A program made the position numbers and the translations under genes. Below, piece after piece: positions 1 to 6,816 of a DNA stretch of 13,787 nucleotides. This DNA is from an uncultured Gammaproteobacteria bacterium (GTDB lineage Bacteria; Pseudomonadota; Gammaproteobacteria; Steroidobacterales; GCA-2729495): assembly GCA_937958785.1 (NCBI GenBank), contig CALGMY010000081.1, positions 1-13,787 on the forward strand, written 5' to 3'. The notes beneath the pieces are model-generated. The model was not told where the DNA came from. It ran no database searches and saw only the letters and a list, made by a program, of their open reading frames with translations. Position 1 is the stretch's first letter. Each line of letters starts with the position of its first letter.

Positions 1-33
1 CTCCGGCAGCGGCTCGGCAGGGAGACGAACTGA
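1..33 (+). CDS. Possible 3' end of an upstream gene (partial)
   Basis: Frame 1 is open from the window edge and reads LRQRLGRETN, then stops at TGA (31-33). This stop shares one base with the ATG of the next gene (TGATG), a junction typical of translationally coupled operon genes. Only ten residues are visible, so no family can be named. The arrangement would place the downstream lyase in an operon with an unseen upstream gene. An upstream untranslated region is the alternative. Confidence 0.35.
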   Translation, partial: LRQRLGRETN

Positions 34-902
34 TGTCACACGCACGACGCCTGCGGCAGCTGCTCGCCGGCGATCCGTTCATTGCCCCCGGCTGCTACGA
101 CGCCTTCACCGGGCTGCTCATCGAGCAGGCGGGCTTCGCCTGCGCGTACGTCAGCGGGGCGAGCATTGCCTTCACCCGGCTCGGCCGGCCGGACCTCGGC
201 CTCACGACCCTCACCGAGGTGGCCGACGTGGTGGGCAACATCCGCGAGCGGGTCGGACTGCCGCTGATCGTCGACGGCGACAACGGTTTCGGCAACGCGC
301 TGAACGTCAAGCGCACCGTACGCCTGCTGGAGAAGATGGGCGCTTCCGCCATCCAGCTCGAGGACCAGACGCTGCCGAAGCGCTGCGGTCACCTGGACGG
401 CAAGTCCCTGATCACCACCGGCGAGATGCTGGGCAAGATCCGCGCCGCCCAGGACGCCCGCACCGATGCGGACACCGTCATCGTCGCCCGCACCGATGCC
501 ATCGCAGTCGACGGCTTCGACGCGGGCCTCGAGCGGGCCCACGCCTACCTCGAGGCGGGCGCGGACGTGCTGTTCGTCGAGGCCCTGCGGGACCTCGACC
601 AGTTCGCCCGGGTGGGCCGGGAACTCGGGGCCCGGGTCCCGCTCCTCGCCAACATGGTGGAGGGCGGCAAGACGCCCCTGCTTGCCATCCGTGAGCTGGC
701 GGCGCTCGGGTTCCGCATTGCCATCCATCCGGGCGCCATGGTCCGGGTCGTGGGGCACGCGGCCAGCGCTTACCTCGCGACCCTGCGGGCGGACGGCACC
801 ACCCGGGGCATGCTGGACCGCATGTTCGATTTCCAGGGCCTCAATGCCGTGATCGGTACGGACGCGATGTTGCGGGACGGCGAACGGTACCGGGAGTTGT
901 AA
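33..902 (+). CDS. Isocitrate lyase/PEP mutase superfamily protein (2-methylisocitrate lyase-like)
   Basis: A 289-residue cytoplasmic (beta/alpha)8-barrel enzyme of the PEP mutase/isocitrate lyase superfamily, whose members cleave or form C-C or P-C bonds next to an alpha-keto acid using Mg2+. Visible landmarks are SGAS (41-44), the metal and substrate loop DGDNGFGN (81-88), QLEDQ (109-113), the lyase-type catalytic loop KRCGH (116-120) and VARTDA (151-156). The Cys-Gly-His loop is typical of C-C lyases such as isocitrate, 2-methylisocitrate and dimethylmalate lyases, and argues against a phosphonomutase. The length fits the short lyase group (about 285-305 residues) and not isocitrate lyase proper (over 420). 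The start is supported by AGGGAG at 19-24, eight bases upstream. No prp or glyoxylate genes are nearby, so the substrate is unassigned. Family assignment is secure; the reaction is inferred. Confidence 0.9.
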   Translation: MSHARRLRQLLAGDPFIAPGCYDAFTGLLIEQAGFACAYVSGASIAFTRLGRPDLGLTTLTEVADVVGNIRERVGLPLIVDGDNGFGNALNVKRTVRLLEKMGASAIQLEDQTLPKRCGHLDGKSLITTGEMLGKIRAAQDARTDADTVIVARTDAIAVDGFDAGLERAHAYLEAGADVLFVEALRDLDQFARVGRELGARVPLLANMVEGGKTPLLAIRELAALGFRIAIHPGAMVRVVGHAASAYLATLRADGTTRGMLDRMFDFQGLNAVIGTDAMLRDGERYREL

Positions 903-913
903 CACTTTGTAAC
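897..913. repeat. Direct repeat TTGTAAC x2, 10-bp spacing
   Basis: TTGTAAC occurs at 897-903 and again at 907-913, exactly one helical turn apart. The first copy contains the lyase stop codon. It lies about 85 bp before the MliC-like gene, so it could be a regulator half-site pair or part of a promoter region (TTGTAA resembles a -35 element). A chance repeat is equally possible. Confidence 0.25.
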
Positions 914-982
914 GGCCGGGCGGGCGTGCATCCGATCCCGGGGAGGCCCCGAAATCCACTCCACTTCCAGCCAACTTTCCAC

Positions 983-988
983 AAGGAG
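983..988 (+). promoter_or_regulatory. Ribosome binding site of the MliC-like gene
   Basis: AAGGAG lies six bases before the ATG at 995. It decides the start: the frame is open from a GTG at 926, but that start has no Shine-Dalgarno and would add 23 residues ahead of a clean signal peptide. Confidence 0.75.
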
Positions 989-994
989 TGGGAC

Positions 995-1357
995 ATGCGC
1001 ACCAAGAACCTGATCAACGCGGCTGCGGCCGCCGCCGCCTTGGTCCTGGCCTCCCCGGTGGTCGCCGGCCCGGCCAGCAGCGACTGGCGCGAGGTGGCTT
1101 ACACCTGCGAGACCGGCCAGGCCCTGACCGTGGCCTACCGGGAGACCGGCAGCGCCGTGCAGGTCCGGGCCGCCGACAAGCCCGCGGTGAAACTGAATGC
1201 CCGGCCGGCCAAGGAGGGCTTCCGCTACGGGGATTCCCGGCACGAGTTGCGGGGTGATGCCGAGGCCGTGACCTGGCGCATCGGCAGCAAGACCCCCGTG
1301 AAGTGCACGAGCGAGGACCCGGCGGCCCAGAACCTGGCGGCCGTCGCCACCCGCTAG
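995..1357 (+). CDS. MliC-like periplasmic protein (C-type lysozyme inhibitor family)
   Basis: A 120-residue secreted protein. Residues 1-24 form a Sec signal peptide (basic MRTK, a long Ala/Leu core, cleavage near VVA-G). There is no lipobox cysteine, so it should be soluble in the periplasm and not a lipoprotein like classical MliC. The mature part matches the MliC fold: YTCETG near the N-terminus (Cys38), a GFRYGD block (75-80), then a beta-rich stretch ending in VKC (Cys104). The only two cysteines are Cys38 and Cys104, the expected single disulfide. MliC/PliC proteins protect peptidoglycan from host C-type lysozyme. The loop usually read as S-G-x-R-Y is E-G-F-R-Y here (74-78), so the serine reported to contact the lysozyme active site appears absent. 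Inhibition is therefore inferred from the fold only. The gene ends 56 bp before a strong terminator. Confidence 0.75.
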   Translation: MRTKNLINAAAAAAALVLASPVVAGPASSDWREVAYTCETGQALTVAYRETGSAVQVRAADKPAVKLNARPAKEGFRYGDSRHELRGDAEAVTWRIGSKTPVKCTSEDPAAQNLAAVATR

Positions 1358-1364
1358 CCCGACC

Positions 1365-1432
1365 GATCCCCCAGGCCCGCGCGCCGATCCCCCCCGGCGC
1401 CCGGGTGACTCCCCCGGCGCGAGTGCTCCCCC
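1365..1432. repeat. Degenerate C-rich short repeats
   Basis: Four imperfect units containing a run of C after GAT, GAT, GACT and GTGCT (runs near 1368, 1388, 1411 and 1428) lie about 17-21 bp apart between two convergent genes. The last unit forms the loop side of the terminator. They look like decayed tandem copies of a short G/C module. No function can be assigned. Confidence 0.35.
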
Positions 1433-1455
1433 GAGCCTCGCGCCGGTTCCTTTTT
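1414..1455 (+). terminator. Intrinsic terminator of the MliC-like gene
   Basis: A perfect 10-bp stem, CCGGCGCGAG (1414-1423) with CTCGCGCCGG (1437-1446), is followed at once by TTCCTTTTT (1447-1455). Inside it GCTC (1425-1428) pairs with GAGC (1433-1436) after one bulged T, extending the stem to 14 pairs with a CCCC loop. The T-rich tract is only on the plus-strand side, so it serves the MliC-like transcript. The stop codon of the convergent hydrolase begins at the last T. Confidence 0.85.
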
Positions 1456-2249
1456 CAGGCCCCGCCCCGCAGTTGCCGGTGGACGGCGGCGGCATGGGCC
1501 GCCCCGGCTTCCCGGGGCGCCGGCAGGGTGAGCCGGTTCCCCGGCCCTGCGACCCGCAGCCCGGCGTTCTCGAGGGCCCGGCCGTCCGCGGCAGAGGCGT
1601 AGTGGTAGACGACCATCTGCCGGCGCAGTTCCGGGGCGTACTCCCGCAGGAGGTCAGGCAGTCCCGTGTGGGACGGATTGCCGTCGAGGTCGCAGTCGTG
1701 CACGAGGGGCATCGTGCCGTCGGCGTACGCGGCGACCGTCTCCGGGATCGGCCGGGTGTCGCCCGTGTAGAGGAAGCTGCCCGCAAGGCACAGGCCGTAG
1801 GCCGTGCCGGGCACATGGTGGCGCACGGGAAAGACGTCGAACCACAGGCCCGCATGCCAGAAGCCGTAGCTCACCGGCACGAGCTCGAAGGCGTCCCAGA
1901 AGTTCGCCCCGCCCTCGGCCACCACGTTCGGGTACTCGGCGAGGCGCGACTGGAGCAGGGGCACGAGCAGGGCCGGTACGAACAGGCGGGTGCGCCCGGC
2001 CGTGCCCCGGCCGAAGAAGTTGGCGACGAACAGCCGCTCGAAGCCGGCCACGTGGTCCAGGTGCACGTGGGTGACGAAGACCGCCGGCGGGGGGCGGCCG
2101 TGCCGGGCCATGAACGCCGTCAGCGCCTCCTGCCCGCAGTCCACCATGAACAGCGGCGTGTCGTCCTGCTCCAGCACGACGCTCGCCGAACCGAGCTCCG
2201 TCGCCGCGGCGTTGCCGACGCCGAGGAAGTGGAGGCTCCAGCGGCTCAC
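1455..2249 (-). CDS. RNase Z-like metallo-beta-lactamase-fold hydrolase
   Basis: A 264-residue cytoplasmic hydrolase of the MBL fold, RNase Z/ArsA-like branch. It starts FLGVGNAAATELGSAS, typical of this branch. It carries the dinuclear zinc motif HVHLDH (61-66), a further histidine in RHHVPG (143-148), the bridging aspartate in YTGD (161-164) and later metal or substrate residues in HDCD (184-187) and VYHYA. It lacks the extra exosite arm of true tRNA RNase Z and is shorter, so tRNA 3' processing is not implied. Candidate substrates are small phosphodiesters, lactones or cyclic amides. The start is GTG at 2247-2249, which overlaps the TGA of the upstream permease (GTGA) and so indicates translational coupling. 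The same frame runs on upstream, but only as a shadow of the permease gene. Fold assignment is secure; the substrate is unknown. Confidence 0.85.
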   Translation of the reverse strand: MSRWSLHFLGVGNAAATELGSASVVLEQDDTPLFMVDCGQEALTAFMARHGRPPPAVFVTHVHLDHVAGFERLFVANFFGRGTAGRTRLFVPALLVPLLQSRLAEYPNVVAEGGANFWDAFELVPVSYGFWHAGLWFDVFPVRHHVPGTAYGLCLAGSFLYTGDTRPIPETVAAYADGTMPLVHDCDLDGNPSHTGLPDLLREYAPELRRQMVVYHYASAADGRALENAGLRVAGPGNRLTLPAPREAGAAHAAAVHRQLRGGA

Positions 2250-3589
2250 CGGGCCCCCGCCCCGGCGGCGGCCCGGGCATGTCCCAGCCGTATGCCGAGC
2301 AGGCCGGAGAGGGCGTATAGCAGGCCGTACACCGCCATCGACACCAGGAGGCCGAACAGGCCGTTGGCGATCCAGGCGGGGGAGAACCAGGCGCTCACCG
2401 CACCGGCCGCGAAGGCCACCACGGCGATCGGGTTCCAGGCAGGCAGGCGGTCGAGCAGCTCGGCGCGGAAGTGCATGCGGTTGCAGAGGTAGTAATCCAC
2501 GATCACGGGGCCGATGATCGGCGGGGCAATGGTCGCCAGCACGGTGATGAAATCCATGAAGCGCTGGTAGATGCCGAGGCCGATCAGCGTCCCCAGCAGG
2601 CCGCAGATGACCACCATCACGCGCTTGGGCCGCCGGAACACGCTCGCCGTCTGGATGGACGGGAGGTACAGGTTGGCGTCGCCGGTGGTCCACAGCGCGA
2701 AGCTCATGGCGATGAGGCCGAAGAGCGCCACGAGCGGGCCCACGGAGCGCATGTAGACCGTGAAATCGAAGTTGCCGGAGACGACGCCTCCCATGGCGCC
2801 GACGAACTGCAGGACCCACTGGGCCACGATGAGCACGATGAACGGGATCGCGATCGACACCCAGGCCTGGCGGGCGAAGCGCGTGTACTCCGCCATGACC
2901 ACCGCGCCGACGATCCAGGAGCCGATGACGATGTTCATGGCCTGCACGGTGGTCAGCGGGGCCTTCGCCGCGGTCTCCCGGGACAGGGCGAGGAAGCCGT
3001 CCCAGCCCCCGGCCCGGCCGAGGTTGTACCAGCCGGCGTAGATGAGCACGGCAACGAGGACGAGCACCGCGGGCAGCGCGACCCTCTCGAGGCCCTTCAC
3101 GCCGTAGTAGGTGGTCGCCGTGTAGAGCAGTCCGGCAAGGACCGCCACCGCGTAGAACCAGGGCGACTCGAAGTCCTGGACCCAGGCGAAGCTGAAGGCC
3201 CCCACGGTGATGCCCTGCCAGAAGACGAGCAGCACGGTGAGGAAGAGCACGGGCACCGCCGCGCCCACGTTGCCGTACACGATCCGGAACAGCAGGCCGC
3301 TGTTCATGCCGCTGCGGTAGCCCATGTAGCCGACGAGGGCGCCCACGACGAAGTTCACGCCGTTGCCGAGCAGCGAGCTCAGGGCCAGGTCGGGCCAGAA
3401 GGCCTGGCCGGCACCGAGCAGTCCGCCGATGAACAGGCCGGTGATGAGGAATCCCCAGCCGAAGGCCAGGGCGAGCAGGGGACCCGTCGCCTGGCGCTGG
3501 GCCGGGGACAGGGGGCCGAAGGGATTGTCCGGGCTGTCCCGTTCGACCGCCGTGTCCAGCGTCCACCAGGCGCGGAGTTTCTCGAACAT
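2246..3589 (-). CDS. NCS1-family nucleobase permease, cytosine permease (CodB)-like
   Basis: A 447-residue inner-membrane transporter with about 12 hydrophobic segments, the normal size for NCS1 (nucleobase:cation symporter-1) proteins. Family landmarks are DNPFGPLS at the cytoplasmic N-terminus (21-28), the small-residue stretch GALVGYMGYRSGMNSG (83-98), GSWIVGAVVMAEYTRF (223-238) in the region that forms the substrate and cation sites, TTGDANLYLPSIQ (301-313) and PPIIGPVIVDYY (356-367). NCS1 carriers import cytosine, hydantoins, purines, allantoin or thiamine precursors with H+ or Na+. The pattern is nearest to CodB, but specificity cannot be read from sequence alone. The start is supported by GGAGGA (3601-3606 on the opposite strand), 11 bases upstream. 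It is the first gene of a two-gene operon with the MBL hydrolase, which may act on the imported compound. Confidence 0.88.
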   Translation of the reverse strand: MFEKLRAWWTLDTAVERDSPDNPFGPLSPAQRQATGPLLALAFGWGFLITGLFIGGLLGAGQAFWPDLALSSLLGNGVNFVVGALVGYMGYRSGMNSGLLFRIVYGNVGAAVPVLFLTVLLVFWQGITVGAFSFAWVQDFESPWFYAVAVLAGLLYTATTYYGVKGLERVALPAVLVLVAVLIYAGWYNLGRAGGWDGFLALSRETAAKAPLTTVQAMNIVIGSWIVGAVVMAEYTRFARQAWVSIAIPFIVLIVAQWVLQFVGAMGGVVSGNFDFTVYMRSVGPLVALFGLIAMSFALWTTGDANLYLPSIQTASVFRRPKRVMVVICGLLGTLIGLGIYQRFMDFITVLATIAPPIIGPVIVDYYLCNRMHFRAELLDRLPAWNPIAVVAFAAGAVSAWFSPAWIANGLFGLLVSMAVYGLLYALSGLLGIRLGHARAAAGAGAR

Positions 3590-3600
3590 GGGACGGATGC

Positions 3601-3606
3601 TCCTCC
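3601..3606 (-). promoter_or_regulatory. Ribosome binding site of the NCS1 permease
   Basis: On the minus strand this reads GGAGGA, 11 bases before the ATG at 3587-3589. It supports this start over the downstream ATGs. The spacing is slightly long. Confidence 0.6.
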
Positions 3607-3622
3607 CGGAGGGGTGCCGGCG

Positions 3623-3628
3623 ATTATG
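3623..3628 (-). promoter_or_regulatory. Possible -10 element for the permease operon
   Basis: Minus strand reads CATAAT, five of six matches to TATAAT, 33 bases before the permease start. No convincing -35 lies 16-18 bp upstream, so this is weak. A promoter must lie in the 156-bp divergent region 3590-3745. Confidence 0.3.
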
Positions 3629-3687
3629 CCCAAACCCGGACCACAGGGCGGTGCGAGACCAAAAGCGAAGGAGAACATTGGCTTAGG

Positions 3688-3715
3688 TTGTAATCCCATA
3701 AAAGTCTGTCAGAAT
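3688..3715 (+). promoter_or_regulatory. Possible sigma-70-type promoter for the GGDEF-EAL gene
   Basis: TTGTAA (3688-3693), a 16-bp spacer and CAGAAT (3710-3715) each match consensus at four of six positions. The surrounding stretch (about 3661-3716) is the most A/T-rich part of the divergent intergenic region. Transcription would begin about 25 bp before the ATG at 3746. Confidence 0.35.
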
Positions 3716-3745
3716 GCGACGCAGGTGGCGGGGAACACCGGGGTA

Positions 3746-6400
3746 ATGGAATACCACCTCACGCTGACGGGCCTGCAGGAAGCGACGGGCGCCCGCACTG
3801 CCGGGGGCCTGGACGTCGTCTATACGAAGCTCGCGGTCGACCTGCAGAACCTGCCGGGCGGTCCGGGCGATCCCGCCCTGGCCGCGGCCCTCGAGACCCT
3901 CCGGGAGGAGACCGGCTGCGACGGCGTGGCCGTGCTGCTGCTGGACCCGGCCGGCAGCCGCATCGGCCCGGTGGTCGCCGCCCGCGGTCCCTTCGCCCTG
4001 TGCAACCCCGAGGTCCTGGCGGGCACGCTGCTCGCCGACCTGCCCTGGCTGGACCGCCACCTGGTCCACCTGCGGGTCCATGGCCTCGCCAGCACGGATG
4101 CGCCCGCCACCGCCCAGGCCACGGACGCGGCCCGGCTCGCGGCCCTGGGCTGCGGCGCCCTGCTCTTCATCGGCTTCGACCTGCACGGCCAGCGGGCCGG
4201 CTGCCTCGCCCTGTTCTTTGGCCAGCCCCAGCCGGCCTGGAGCGTGGAGCACACCCTGCTCCTGAAGCTCCTGGGCTCGAGCCTCGCCTGCGGCCTCGAG
4301 CGGGAGCAGACCGTCCGGCGCCTCGCGGACATCAACGAGCGCGAGCACCTGCTGGAGCAGACGGTCAACGACGGCACCTGGGATTTCGACGCGCTCCACA
4401 ACCGCGTGGAGTACTCGCCCCGCTGGAAGCAGATGATGGGCTACGCGGACGAGGACCTCGCCCGCACCAGCCCGGACTGGCGCCGCATCGTGCACGTGGA
4501 CGACTACGCGCGGCTGCAGGCCCGGCTCCGGGACCACCTCGCCGGCCGCACCCCGCTCTTCGAGAGCACCCATCGCATGCGGCGCAAGGACGGGGAGTGG
4601 CGCTGGGTCACCTGCCGCGCCAAGGCCCTCATGGACGACCACGGCCGGCTCCGCCGCCTGGTGGGCGTCGAGACGGACATCACCGAGCAGAAGGTCTACG
4701 AGGAGGCGCTGTTCCGGGAGAAGGAGAGCGCCCAGATCACCCTGCAGTCCATCGGTGACGGCGTGGTGACCACCGACCAGGCCGGGGTCGTCGAGTACAT
4801 CAACCCGGTGGCCGAGGAGCTCACCGGCTGGAAGCTGGACGACGCGGGCGGGCGGCACGTCGACGAGATCTTCCGGGGCTTCCACGAGGAGACCTGCGAG
4901 CCCCTCGAGAACCCGGTCATGAGCTCGATCAAGCGCAACCGCTCGGTGAAGTCCGTGCGGCCCTCGCTGCTGATCCGCCGGGATGGCAACGAGCTGTACA
5001 TCGAGAGCACCGCGTCCCCCATCCGCAACGACCGGGGCGACGTCACGGGCGGCGTGCTGGTCTTCCACGACGTGAGCGAGTCGCGGGAACTGAACCGCCG
5101 CCTGTCCTACCACGCCAGCCACGACCTGTTGACCGGGCTCGTGAACCGGCGCGAGTTCGAGAGCCGGCTGGAGCGCTGCCTCAAGAGCGCCAAGGCCCGG
5201 GAGACCTCCTACGCGCTGCTGTACCTGGACCTGGACCAGTTCAAGATCATCAACGATTCCTGCGGCCACGGGGCCGGCGACACCCTGCTGACCCAGCTCG
5301 GCGCCTTGCTGAAGTCCAAGATCCGCTGGCGCGACACCCTGGCGCGCCTTGGCGGCGACGAATTCGGCCTGCTCCTGGAGGCCTGCAGCCTGGACGAGGC
5401 GGTGCGCACCGCGGAGATGCTCCGGGAGGCCATCAAGGACCACAAGTTCAGCTGGGACGACCGCACCTTCCGCCTCGGCGTCAGCGTGGGCGTGGTGCCG
5501 ATCACCGGCGAGAACGAGAACGTCGCCACCCTGATCACCGCCGGCGACAGTGCCTGCCAGGCGGCGAAGGAGGCGGGCCGGAACCGCATCCACACCTACA
5601 AGCAGAACGACATCGACCTGATGCGCCGGCGGCGCGAGATGCAGTGGGCGGCCCGCATCAACAATGCGCTCGAGGACGACCGGTTCGAGCTGTACCGGAT
5701 GACGATCCAGCCCCTGCAGGTGGAGGAGAACGGCTCCCACTACGAGATCTTGCTCCGCATGCGGGACGAGCAGGGGGCTCTGGTCTCTCCCGACCTTTTC
5801 ATCGCCGCCGCGGAGCGCTATGGCCTCATCTCGAACATCGACCGCTGGGTCGTGGAGCACGCCTTCCGCTGGCTGGTGTCCGAGGCCGATGAGCGGGAGC
5901 GCCTGGCGCTCTGCTCGATCAACCTCTCCGGGGCGAGCCTCGCCGACAACGAGTTCCTGCCCTTCGTGATCCGCCAGTTCCAGCGCAGCGGCCTCGACGC
6001 GAGCAAGATCTGCTTCGAGATCACCGAGACCGCCGCCATCGCGAGCTTCGCCCAGGCAAGCCGCTTCATCAACGCCCTGAAGGAACTGGGCTGCAAGTTC
6101 GCCCTGGACGATTTCGGCACGGGCTTGTCGTCCTTCGGTTACCTGAAACATTTCCCCGTCGACTACCTGAAGATCGACGGCAGCTTCGTCAAGGAGATCC
6201 TGCATGATCCCATCGACCGCGAGATGGTCCGTTCCATCAACGAAATCGGCCATCTCACCGGCAAGAAGGTCATCGCCGAATGGGCGGAAAACCAGGAAAT
6301 CATCACCATGCTCCGCGGCATGGGCGTGGATTACGCGCAGGGTTACGGCATTGCTGAGCCAAGGCGCGTAGTCATGGCGGCCGCGGCGGGCGGCAGTTGA
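3746..6400 (+). CDS. GAF-PAS-PAS-GGDEF-EAL cyclic-di-GMP signalling protein
   Basis: An 884-residue protein with no signal peptide or membrane segment, so a cytoplasmic sensor of c-di-GMP turnover. Domain order: GAF-like (about 35-185), short helical linker, PAS 1 (about 205-316, ending VGVETDITEQ), PAS 2 (about 328-447, ending VFHDVSESR), GGDEF (about 455-620) and EAL (about 632-875). The diguanylate cyclase site is intact (GGDEF, 536-540), as is the product-inhibition site RxxD (R527, D530), five residues before it. The EAL signature reads EIL (667-669). The metal and catalytic residues N726, E758, D788-D789, K809, E845 and Q865 are present, so phosphodiesterase activity is plausible. The usual Gln in the first EAL strand (LYxQ) is Met652. 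The frame is open far upstream, but only as antisense of the permease; ATG 3746 follows the intergenic region and gives a clean N-terminus. The Shine-Dalgarno is weak. Confidence 0.9.
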   Translation: MEYHLTLTGLQEATGARTAGGLDVVYTKLAVDLQNLPGGPGDPALAAALETLREETGCDGVAVLLLDPAGSRIGPVVAARGPFALCNPEVLAGTLLADLPWLDRHLVHLRVHGLASTDAPATAQATDAARLAALGCGALLFIGFDLHGQRAGCLALFFGQPQPAWSVEHTLLLKLLGSSLACGLEREQTVRRLADINEREHLLEQTVNDGTWDFDALHNRVEYSPRWKQMMGYADEDLARTSPDWRRIVHVDDYARLQARLRDHLAGRTPLFESTHRMRRKDGEWRWVTCRAKALMDDHGRLRRLVGVETDITEQKVYEEALFREKESAQITLQSIGDGVVTTDQAGVVEYINPVAEELTGWKLDDAGGRHVDEIFRGFHEETCEPLENPVMSSIKRNRSVKSVRPSLLIRRDGNELYIESTASPIRNDRGDVTGGVLVFHDVSESRELNRRLSYHASHDLLTGLVNRREFESRLERCLKSAKARETSYALLYLDLDQFKIINDSCGHGAGDTLLTQLGALLKSKIRWRDTLARLGGDEFGLLLEACSLDEAVRTAEMLREAIKDHKFSWDDRTFRLGVSVGVVPITGENENVATLITAGDSACQAAKEAGRNRIHTYKQNDIDLMRRRREMQWAARINNALEDDRFELYRMTIQPLQVEENGSHYEILLRMRDEQGALVSPDLFIAAAERYGLISNIDRWVVEHAFRWLVSEADERERLALCSINLSGASLADNEFLPFVIRQFQRSGLDASKICFEITETAAIASFAQASRFINALKELGCKFALDDFGTGLSSFGYLKHFPVDYLKIDGSFVKEILHDPIDREMVRSINEIGHLTGKKVIAEWAENQEIITMLRGMGVDYAQGYGIAEPRRVVMAAAAGGS

Positions 6401-6404
6401 CCCG

Positions 6405-6716
6405 ATGGCAACCGGGAAGCAGTTCCCGACCTTCGCGGAGTTCTATCCGTACTACCTGCGCGAGCACCAGAACCGGACCAACCGGCGGCTGCACTTCGCC
6501 GGCACCACCCTCGTGATCCTCATCGCGGTCGCGGCCATCGCGACCGGCCACTGGCCGTGGCTGCTGGCCCTGCCGGTCGCCGGCTACGGCTTTGCCTGGG
6601 TGGGGCACTTCTTCTTCGAGCGCAACAAGCCCGCCACGTTCAAGTACCCGCTGTACAGCCTGGTGGGTGATTTCCGGATGTACGTGGACATGTGGGCGCG
6701 GCGGATCCCCTTCTAG
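6405..6716 (+). CDS. Mpo1-like / DUF962 small membrane protein
   Basis: A 103-residue protein of the DUF962/Mpo1 family. Both family signatures are present: YLREHQNRTNRRLHFAG (17-33), with His21 and His30, and GHFFFERNKPATFKYP (67-82), with His68 and Glu72. Two hydrophobic segments (about 34-48 and 51-69) lie between them. Yeast Mpo1 is an Fe(II)-dependent dioxygenase that shortens 2-hydroxy fatty acids. The conserved histidines suggest a similar metal site here, but bacterial members have no settled role. The start lies 4 nt after the GGDEF-EAL stop, so the two genes are very probably co-transcribed and perhaps coupled. The length is normal for the short bacterial version, and the HFFFERNKPATF core makes the family call firm. 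Confidence 0.85.
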   Translation: MATGKQFPTFAEFYPYYLREHQNRTNRRLHFAGTTLVILIAVAAIATGHWPWLLALPVAGYGFAWVGHFFFERNKPATFKYPLYSLVGDFRMYVDMWARRIPF

Positions 6717-6758
6717 GGTCGGCGGGCTCCGGCCTCCTGGCCAGGCCATTACTTAATG

Positions 6759-6814
6759 CGGGGACTGGGTCGTCCGGCCATTGCCCCCGGCGCGGCCGGT
6801 CTGCATAGTCCCCG
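6759..6814 (+). promoter_or_regulatory. Nested inverted repeats in the leader of the beta-helix gene
   Basis: CGGGGACT (6759-6766) and AGTCCCCG (6807-6814) form a perfect 8-bp inverted repeat ending two bases before the ATG at 6817. Inside it CCGGCC (6774-6779) pairs with GGCCGG (6794-6799). The RNA could fold into a long hairpin directly abutting the start codon, which has no visible Shine-Dalgarno. It may control translation of the downstream secreted protein or be a transcription-factor site. A chance GC-rich fold is the alternative. Confidence 0.4.
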
Positions 6815-6816
6815 TC

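Noticed and set aside
36..974. 312-codon minus-strand frame opposite the lyase
   Set aside because: Antisense shadow of a gene with clear catalytic motifs and a Shine-Dalgarno.
2250..3566. N-terminal extension of the MBL hydrolase frame across the permease gene
   Set aside because: The extension overlaps the permease on the same strand in another frame and is Pro/Arg/Gly-rich shadow sequence. The GTG at 2249 with a GTGA overlap gives a complete MBL protein.
2471..3745. Upstream extension of the GGDEF-EAL frame by 425 codons
   Set aside because: It is antisense to the NCS1 permease, has His/Asp/Glu/Arg-rich low-complexity composition, and crosses the divergent intergenic region. No domain is visible before residue 426 of that frame.
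3683..6253. 856-codon minus-strand open frame opposite the GGDEF-EAL gene
   Set aside because: It is an artefact of GC-rich third positions. The composition is Val/Ala/Asp/Gln-rich without any motif, and the plus strand has five recognisable domains.
6781..6816. TTG start for the beta-helix gene
   Set aside because: It would add 12 residues (including Cys and Pro) ahead of a complete signal peptide. It lies inside the inverted-repeat leader and has no ribosome site.
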